Assembly: GCF_019145375.1 (NCBI RefSeq)
Contig: NZ_JAHSTX010000001.1
Location: 2,455,001-2,519,000, forward strand
DNA length: 64,000 nucleotides
From: Pseudomonas triticicola
GTDB lineage: Bacteria > Pseudomonadota > Gammaproteobacteria > Pseudomonadales > Pseudomonadaceae
Reading direction: 5' to 3'
Both the position numbers and the translations under genes were made by a program. The notes under the pieces were generated by a model. The model ran no database searches and was not told where the DNA came from. It saw only the letters and a list, made by a program, of their open reading frames with translations. The first letter of the stretch is position 1, and each line of letters begins with the position of its first letter. Shown piece by piece: positions 54,784 to 61,300 of the stretch.

Positions 54784-56166
54784 ATGCTCGACGCCATTCG
54801 TTGGGACTCTGATCTGATCCGCCGCTACGATCTGGCGGGGCCACGCTACACCTCGTACCCGACCGCCGTGCAATTTCACGGTCAGGTCGGCACCTTTGAC
54901 CTGTTCCATGCCCTGCGCGACAGCCGCAAGGCGCAGCGGCCATTGTCGCTGTACGTGCATGTGCCGTTCTGCGCGAACATTTGCTACTACTGCGCCTGCA
55001 ACAAGGTCATCACCAAGGATCGCGGCCGTGCGCAGCCGTATCTGCAACGGCTCGAGCAGGAAATCCAGTTGATTGCCTGCCACCTCGACCCGGCGCAAAC
55101 CGTCGAGCAACTGCATTTCGGTGGCGGCACGCCGACCTTTCTCAGCCACGACGAGTTGCGTCAGTTGATGGCGCACCTGCGCAAGCATTTAAATCTGCTC
55201 AACGATGACTCGGGCGATTACGGCATCGAAATCGACCCGCGCGAAGCCGACTGGTCGACCATGGGCCTGCTGCGCGAACTGGGTTTCAACCGGGTCAGCA
55301 TTGGCCTGCAAGACCTTGACCCGGCGGTGCAGCGCGCAGTCAATCGCCTGCAAAGCCTGGAAGAAACCCGCGCGGTGATCGATGCGGCGCGCACTTTGCA
55401 GTTTCGCTCGATCAACATCGATCTGATCTACGGCCTGCCGAAGCAGACACCGGACAATTTCGCCCGCACCGTCGAGGAAGTGATCAGCCTGCAACCGGAT
55501 CGCCTCTCGGTATTCAACTATGCGCACCTGCCGGAACGCTTCATGCCCCAGCGCCGAATCAACAGCAGCGAACTGCCGAGCCCGGCGCACAAGCTGGAAA
55601 TGCTCCAGCGCACCATCGAGCAATTGACCGCTGCCGGCTACCGCTACATCGGCATGGACCACTTCGCCCTGCCTGATGACGAACTGGCCATCGCTCAGGA
55701 AGAGCACACCCTGCAACGCAATTTCCAGGGTTACACCACCCACGGCCATTGCGACCTGATTGGTCTGGGCGTGTCGGCGATCAGCCAGATTGGTGATTTG
55801 TACTGCCAGAACAGCAGCGACCTCACTGCCTATCAGAACAGCCTGGCCAGCGCGCAGCTGGCGACCAGTCGCGGCCTGGTGTGCAACGCCGACGACCGCT
55901 TGCGCCGCGCAGTGATTCAGCAACTGATCTGCAATTTCAAACTTGAATTCGCCGAGATCGAGCAGCAGTTCAACATCGATTTTCAAGGCTACTTCGGCGC
56001 GCTGTGGCCGCAGTTGCAAAGTATGGCCGAGGATGGCCTGATCAGGCTCGAGCGCGAGCGCATCGAGGTGTTGCCGGCGGGCCGATTGCTGGTGCGCTCG
56101 GTGTGCATGGCCTTCGATGCGTACCTGGAGCAGCAGAACCGCCAGCGTTTCTCGCGAGTGATTTAA
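54784..56166 (+). CDS. hemN: Oxygen-independent coproporphyrinogen III dehydrogenase
   Basis: This radical-SAM enzyme has 460 residues. The iron-sulphur motif CANICYYCAC (C-x3-C-x2-C-x-C) lies near residue 62, and the GGGTPTFL motif follows. It converts coproporphyrinogen III to protoporphyrinogen IX without oxygen, supplying haem for the cbb3 oxidases in microaerobic cells. GGGGGAA precedes the ATG. A perfect Anr box lies 64 bases upstream. Its stop overlaps the convergent next gene by four bases. Confidence 0.96.
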   Translation: MLDAIRWDSDLIRRYDLAGPRYTSYPTAVQFHGQVGTFDLFHALRDSRKAQRPLSLYVHVPFCANICYYCACNKVITKDRGRAQPYLQRLEQEIQLIACHLDPAQTVEQLHFGGGTPTFLSHDELRQLMAHLRKHLNLLNDDSGDYGIEIDPREADWSTMGLLRELGFNRVSIGLQDLDPAVQRAVNRLQSLEETRAVIDAARTLQFRSINIDLIYGLPKQTPDNFARTVEEVISLQPDRLSVFNYAHLPERFMPQRRINSSELPSPAHKLEMLQRTIEQLTAAGYRYIGMDHFALPDDELAIAQEEHTLQRNFQGYTTHGHCDLIGLGVSAISQIGDLYCQNSSDLTAYQNSLASAQLATSRGLVCNADDRLRRAVIQQLICNFKLEFAEIEQQFNIDFQGYFGALWPQLQSMAEDGLIRLERERIEVLPAGRLLVRSVCMAFDAYLEQQNRQRFSRVI

Positions 56167-56645
56167 GGCTTGGTCAGCAACGAGCCGACCTTGAGGTTCT
56201 GATCGGGATTGAGCGCCGACTGGTTCATGACTTTCGACAAGGAAAGATTGGCAGTGATCAAGCCACTGTTGAGGGCGGCGATGGCGCCACGTAATGCGGC
56301 GAGCTTGTTGATCTTTTCCTCGTTGGAGAGGGTTCTGTCTGACATGACCGCCGCCATGCGGGCTTTTTTCTCGATGATTTCTTTTTGGATTTTGCGAATC
56401 ATCTTCAGCAACTGCTGGATGTGCTCCGGCAAGCCACTGTTGTCGATGTCACTGTTTTCGCCGCCGACCGCGGCGGATTTGGCGATGGCCGCGCCGGACA
56501 GCGACACTTTGACGCCCTCGACCAAGGTCGGGGTTGCCGTATTCGACAAGGCGTCGTCGCGGTCGATTGCAGCGTCGGGACCGGTTACCTCCGGCGAAGC
56601 AGCAATGCCGCTGCTACCGGGGCTTAGCGTGCCAATGGCGGTCAT
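56163..56645 (-). CDS. Conserved hypothetical protein with coiled-coil C-terminus
   Basis: This protein of 160 residues has an N-terminal half of low complexity rich in Ser, Ala, Gly and Pro (MTAIGTLSPGSSGIAASP). The C-terminal half is charged and helical (LPEHIQQLLKMIRKIQKEIIEKK, MSDRTLSNEEKINKLAALRGAIAALNSG), probably a coiled coil. No signal peptide is seen. The pattern resembles small secreted or surface-filament-associated proteins, but I recognise no family. It lies between hemN and anr and overlaps the hemN end by four bases. Confidence 0.7.
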   Translation of the reverse strand: MTAIGTLSPGSSGIAASPEVTGPDAAIDRDDALSNTATPTLVEGVKVSLSGAAIAKSAAVGGENSDIDNSGLPEHIQQLLKMIRKIQKEIIEKKARMAAVMSDRTLSNEEKINKLAALRGAIAALNSGLITANLSLSKVMNQSALNPDQNLKVGSLLTKP

Positions 56646-56799
56646 CGGGGCCTTCTTTGGATGAGTACTGATAACGGGTTATCGGCCGCCGGTGCTGCGG
56701 CTTTATGTCTGTAGGACAACGCCGCCGCGTGCTGGCCTGAATGTCCTTCCGTGGGTTACCCTTACGGCTTATGTGTGTTTTCCCACAAGGATTGAAGAA

Positions 56800-57534
56800 A
56801 TGTCCGAGCCAGTCAAACTGCGCGCTCACAACCAGGCCCACTGCAAGGATTGCAGCCTGGCCCCGCTCTGCCTGCCACTTTCTCTGAATCTGGAAGACAT
56901 GGATGCGCTCGACGAAATCGTTAAACGCGGCCGCCCGCTGAAGAAAGGCGAATTCCTGTTCCGCCAGGGCGACACCTTCGATTCCGTTTATGCAGTCCGC
57001 TCCGGCGCCCTGAAGACCTTCAGCCTGAGCGATGGCGGCGAAGAACAGCTGACCGGCTTCCACCTGCCGAGCGAACTGGTCGGACTGTCGGGCATGGACA
57101 CCGAAAAACACCCGGTCTCGGCCCAGGCGCTGGAAACCACTTCGGTTTGCGAAATCCCCTTCGAACGCCTCGACGAACTCGCGCTGCAATTGCCACAACT
57201 GCGCCGCCAATTGATGCGGGTGATGAGCCGCGAGATCCGCGACGATCAGCAAATGATGCTGCTGCTGTCGAAGAAAACCGCTGACGAGCGCATCGCCACT
57301 TTCCTGGTCAACCTGTCGGCACGCTTCCGCGCTCGCGGCTTCTCGGCCAACCAGTTCCGCCTGAGCATGTCGCGCAATGAAATCGGCAATTACCTGGGCC
57401 TGGCGGTGGAAACCGTTTCGCGGGTGTTCACCCGCTTCCAGCAGAACGAGCTGATTGCCGCCGAGGGCAAGGAGATTCACATTCTCGACCCGATCCAGCT
57501 GTGCGCGCTGGCCGGCGGTTCGATCGAAGGCTGA
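56800..57534 (+). CDS. anr: Oxygen-sensing transcriptional regulator Anr (FNR family)
   Basis: This protein of 244 residues has the N-terminal cysteine cluster [10 protein letters not shown] and a further Cys in TTSVCEIPF that together bind the oxygen-labile [4Fe-4S] centre. A cyclic-nucleotide-like beta-roll (residues about 40-150) and a C-terminal helix-turn-helix ([23 protein letters not shown]) follow. The recognition helix with ETVSR reads TTGAT half-sites; several such boxes occur in this window. It should activate hemN and at least one cbb3 operon when oxygen is low. Confidence 0.95.
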   Translation: MSEPVKLRAHNQAHCKDCSLAPLCLPLSLNLEDMDALDEIVKRGRPLKKGEFLFRQGDTFDSVYAVRSGALKTFSLSDGGEEQLTGFHLPSELVGLSGMDTEKHPVSAQALETTSVCEIPFERLDELALQLPQLRRQLMRVMSREIRDDQQMMLLLSKKTADERIATFLVNLSARFRARGFSANQFRLSMSRNEIGNYLGLAVETVSRVFTRFQQNELIAAEGKEIHILDPIQLCALAGGSIEG

Positions 57535-57547
57535 TCACGACCCGCGG

Positions 57548-57578
57548 TTGAGCGAATCGTTTCAGCCGCGGGTATACT
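57548..57578 (+). promoter_or_regulatory. Possible sigma-70 promoter of apt
   Basis: TTGAGC at 57548 and TATACT at 57573 resemble -35 and -10 elements, but the spacing of 19 bases is long. The -10 element lies about 32 bases before the apt start codon. Confidence 0.4.
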
Positions 57579-57609
57579 GCGCCGTTTGCAGCCCTGCCAG
57601 GACACCCCG

Positions 57610-58158
57610 ATGGTCTTCGACTCCTTCGACATCAAATCCCTGATCCGCCCCGTGATCGACTTCCCAAAGCCGGGCGTGATCTTTCGCGACATCACCCCGT
57701 TGTTCCAGTCGCCGACGGCCCTGCGCCTGGTGATGGACAGCTTCGCCCACCGCTACGTCGAAGCCGACTTCACCCACATTGGCGCAATGGATGCCCGTGG
57801 CTTCCTGATCGGTTCGGTACTGGCCTATCAGTTGAACAAGCCGCTGGTGCTGTTCCGCAAGCAAGGCAAACTGCCGGCGGACGTGCTTGCCGAAGGTTAT
57901 GCGACCGAGTACGGCGAAGCGTTTCTGGAAGTGCACGCCGACAGCCTGTGTGAAGGCGATTCGGTGGTGATGTTCGATGACCTGATCGCTACCGGCGGCA
58001 CGCTGATCGCAGCAGCCAACCTGATTCGCCGCATGGGCGCGCGGGTGCATGAAGCGGCGGCGATCATTGACCTGCCAGAGCTGCAAGGCTCGCAGCGCTT
58101 GCAGGACATGGGTATCCCGACGTTCTGCCTGACGCAGTTTGCGTTGACTGATAAATAA
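57610..58158 (+). CDS. apt: Adenine phosphoribosyltransferase
   Basis: This protein of 182 residues has the PRPP-binding motif [14 protein letters not shown] and the N-terminal block [17 protein letters not shown]. It converts adenine and PRPP to AMP in purine salvage. The ATG at 57610 begins the conserved N-terminus; an upstream in-frame alternative start is not conserved. It follows anr by 75 bases and may also have its own promoter. Confidence 0.95.
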   Translation: MVFDSFDIKSLIRPVIDFPKPGVIFRDITPLFQSPTALRLVMDSFAHRYVEADFTHIGAMDARGFLIGSVLAYQLNKPLVLFRKQGKLPADVLAEGYATEYGEAFLEVHADSLCEGDSVVMFDDLIATGGTLIAAANLIRRMGARVHEAAAIIDLPELQGSQRLQDMGIPTFCLTQFALTDK

Positions 58159-58179
58159 GCAGCGTCTGACAGGCCGCTT

Positions 58180-58242
58180 TCGCGAGCAGGCTCGCTCCCA
58201 CAGGGGAATGCATTTCAACTGTGGGAGCGAGCCTGCTCGCGA
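58180..58242. repeat. REP pair (inverted)
   Basis: Inverted REP copies at 58180-58203 and 58219-58242 lie in the convergent region between apt and the toxin-like gene. Confidence 0.85.
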
Positions 58243-58371
58243 AGGGGCCTTCAGCTCCACCGCAAAATCGAAAGCCCTATCTGCGTTCTGATGATCTCGT
58301 CCATCACTTCCCTGTCCCGCCGCGTCTTCTTTGATTGCCGGTGCTGACGATCAAACCAGCGAAACTTCAAC

Positions 58372-61300
58372 TCAGCGACCCGGATCCGGCTTGATCGCGA
58401 TATCAGGCACCGGCTGGTAGTAAGGTCCGTAGTCCAATAGCAATTCCTCTCCCTTCTTGATATCCGACAGTGCTACGTAGAACGTCAGGTTTTTCCCGAC
58501 CGAGATGGAGGTGACATTGTTCGACTTCCACACAGGCCCGTTTTTCAGTTGCGAAGTATTGACCAGGCTCAGAGTATTCCCCGTATGCAGCCCGCTGACG
58601 GTGCGCGTATCCGAAAGTGTGCCGAAAATATAGGTCAGGACCGCCTCAGAACCTTGCTTGCGTTGCTCTTGAAACAATGACGCCTCTGATGGATGGTATT
58701 TGCCCGCATAAGGTCCGAGCACTTCAAACTGGGGAATATCGCGCCGCGCGCATACGCAAGCGCCGCGGGCCGGCCCATCATCATCCATTGCAGCGACCAC
58801 TTTCAGGCATTCATCAAATCGGGACTGGTGTTGCCCCTCGGTACGCAGCCAGTCTTTGATCGACGCCTTGATCTGGGTCGACACCCGCTCCTTCGTTGCA
58901 CTATTGAGTCCGTCAAGCAGACCATTCCAGTAGGCGATACGGATCTCGTCAATGGGCCCTTCAAGTGACCGGGTCAAGCTGAGTCTCGGGTTCGCCGGAT
59001 CCTGCAGAATCGGCAGCGTATTGTCGATCTGGTGGCGACGTAACGGTCGAGAACCTCCGGGCACGATTTCGACCACGTCGGGCTCGACTGCCGAGGACGG
59101 GCCGGGGATTTGCGGATCTTCGAATCTGCTCCGCCTGGCAGATTTCAACGGAGGGTCGAGAGGGTCGGTCGCCGGTCGTTTTCGTGTCGTATCCGCCTGC
59201 TCAGCGGCAGCGTGCTGTGCACGATCGAGGCGGCTCACAGCCGCCTCTTTCAGGGAACCGTCACCGTCGACAAACCGCCCCCAACTGACCGGATTGAACT
59301 GGTGTTGACGCATGAACTGCGCGGAAGTTACCGAGTTATCGGCCTTCCCGAGCTGCGTGCGCCATTGGCGTAAATGGTCATCGGTGATCAAGTTATAGGT
59401 GCGACCAGCCAGCCGGTTCATCAGCGCCTCGCCGTTGGGCCCCAAGCTGCCATTTCGCCGCACATACGATCTGAATGTTCCGGGATTGAGATGGTGAAGC
59501 CCGGCGTAACCTTGCAGGGTCATTGCATCACGAGCCTGCTGCGTCATGCTTTGCCAACGACGAATGTTGATTTCGCTCACCTCATTGAAAGGCAAAGCAG
59601 CGAGACGATCACGCACAATCACGCCAGCAGCACTTAACTGACCTCCGGGCTGCACGTAATATTCAAAGGTTTTGGGCGCGAGATTATGCCTGTGGGCAAA
59701 TCCCTTGCGGGTAATATCCAACTGCTCCTTGGGCGGTAACGCTTCCCAGGCCCGCAGGTGCTCAGCCGTGATGGTCTGTTTTTTGGCTGCCGCATCCGTT
59801 TCTGTTCCAACTGAAGGTGACTTGGTGTTTGCACCTGCCCGATCCAGACGTCGCCGCGTTTTATCTTTTAATGAACCATTGGCCTTGACGTAATTTGTCC
59901 AGTTTAGCGGGTTGAGTCTGTTGCGACTGACGAACTGCTCTGGTGTAACGGAGTTGTCCGCACTGGCAAACAGCGTGCTCCATTGACGTAGATGCTCATC
60001 AGTAATCGGGTTGTAGGTGCCTCCTCCTGCCTTGAACAGCAGAGCTTCACCTATTGATGTCACGCGCCCATCCGTCTGCAGGTAATTTTTAAGTGTGCTC
60101 GGATGGAGATGGTACTGACCGGCGAATCCCTCCAGGGTCGTTACGTCTCGCACTTGCGCCGTCATGCCTCGCCAGGTCTGGATGTGCATGGCGGTGACCT
60201 TATTGAAAGGCGTGCTCGCTGGGCGGTCACGCACAAGAACACCAGTGGTGCTTAGCTGGCCGTCAGGCTGTACGTAGTAGTCAAAGGTTTTCAGGGAAAG
60301 ATGCTGCTGATGAGCAAAGCCCTGCGGGCCGAGTCTGCGCTGTTCCTCGGGCGCCAAGGCCTCCCAGGCGCGCAAATGCTCGCCAGTGATCACGTTCCTG
60401 CGTACACCGGGCGCCTGAACGGGAGGCAGCTGGTGGGAGGGCTGCGCACGTTGCAGACGTTGCGCGGTCGCCTCCCTCAAGGATCCATCGGGTTTGACCT
60501 GAAATTTCCAAAGATTGGGATCCAGCCCGTGCTGACGCAGGAACGCCTCTTGAGTGACCGAGCCGTCCGCTTGCGCCAGGAGCCTGCTCCACTGGCGTAT
60601 ATGCTCGTCGGTAATCGTGTTGTAGGAACCTCCAGCGAATTTGAATAATAGGGATTCGCCGCTGGGCGTCAAAACACCGTTGGGCCGTATGTAAGTTCTG
60701 AACGTATTGAGATTGACATGGTGATGCGCGGCAAATCCGTCTGTGGTCATTGCATCCCGCGCCTGCTGTGTCATGTTTTGCCAGCTGCGGATGTGCACTT
60801 CGTTTATCTCATTGAAGGGGGCGTCAGTCGGACGATCACGGACCAGCACACCTGTAGCGCTCAGTTGGCCGTCAGGCTGCACACAGTGCTCGAAGGTTTT
60901 TACCGACAGATGATGCTCTCGGGCAAATCCCTTTCGGGTCAACCGCAGCTGTTCCTCGGATGACAAGGCCTCCCAGGTTTGCAGATCGGCAGCGGAAATT
61001 CTCTTTATGCTGCCATGTCCCGTGCGAACTGCTGCAGCGCTGGCCCGCGCGACACGTCGCACGGCCGCTTCCTTCAACGAGCCATTGTGGTTGACGTATC
61101 TTTCCCAAAGTCGTGGATCGAGCCTGCGCTGCGTCTGGAACTGGTTTGCCGTGAGTGAGTTGTCCGGTTGCTCGAACAACTCTTGCCACTGAACCAAATG
61201 ATCATCGGTAATTCTGTCATACGTGCCACCACCCGCCCGGAACATCAGCGATTCGCCCATAGGCCCGAGGCTGCCATCCAAACGGACATAACTTCTGAAC

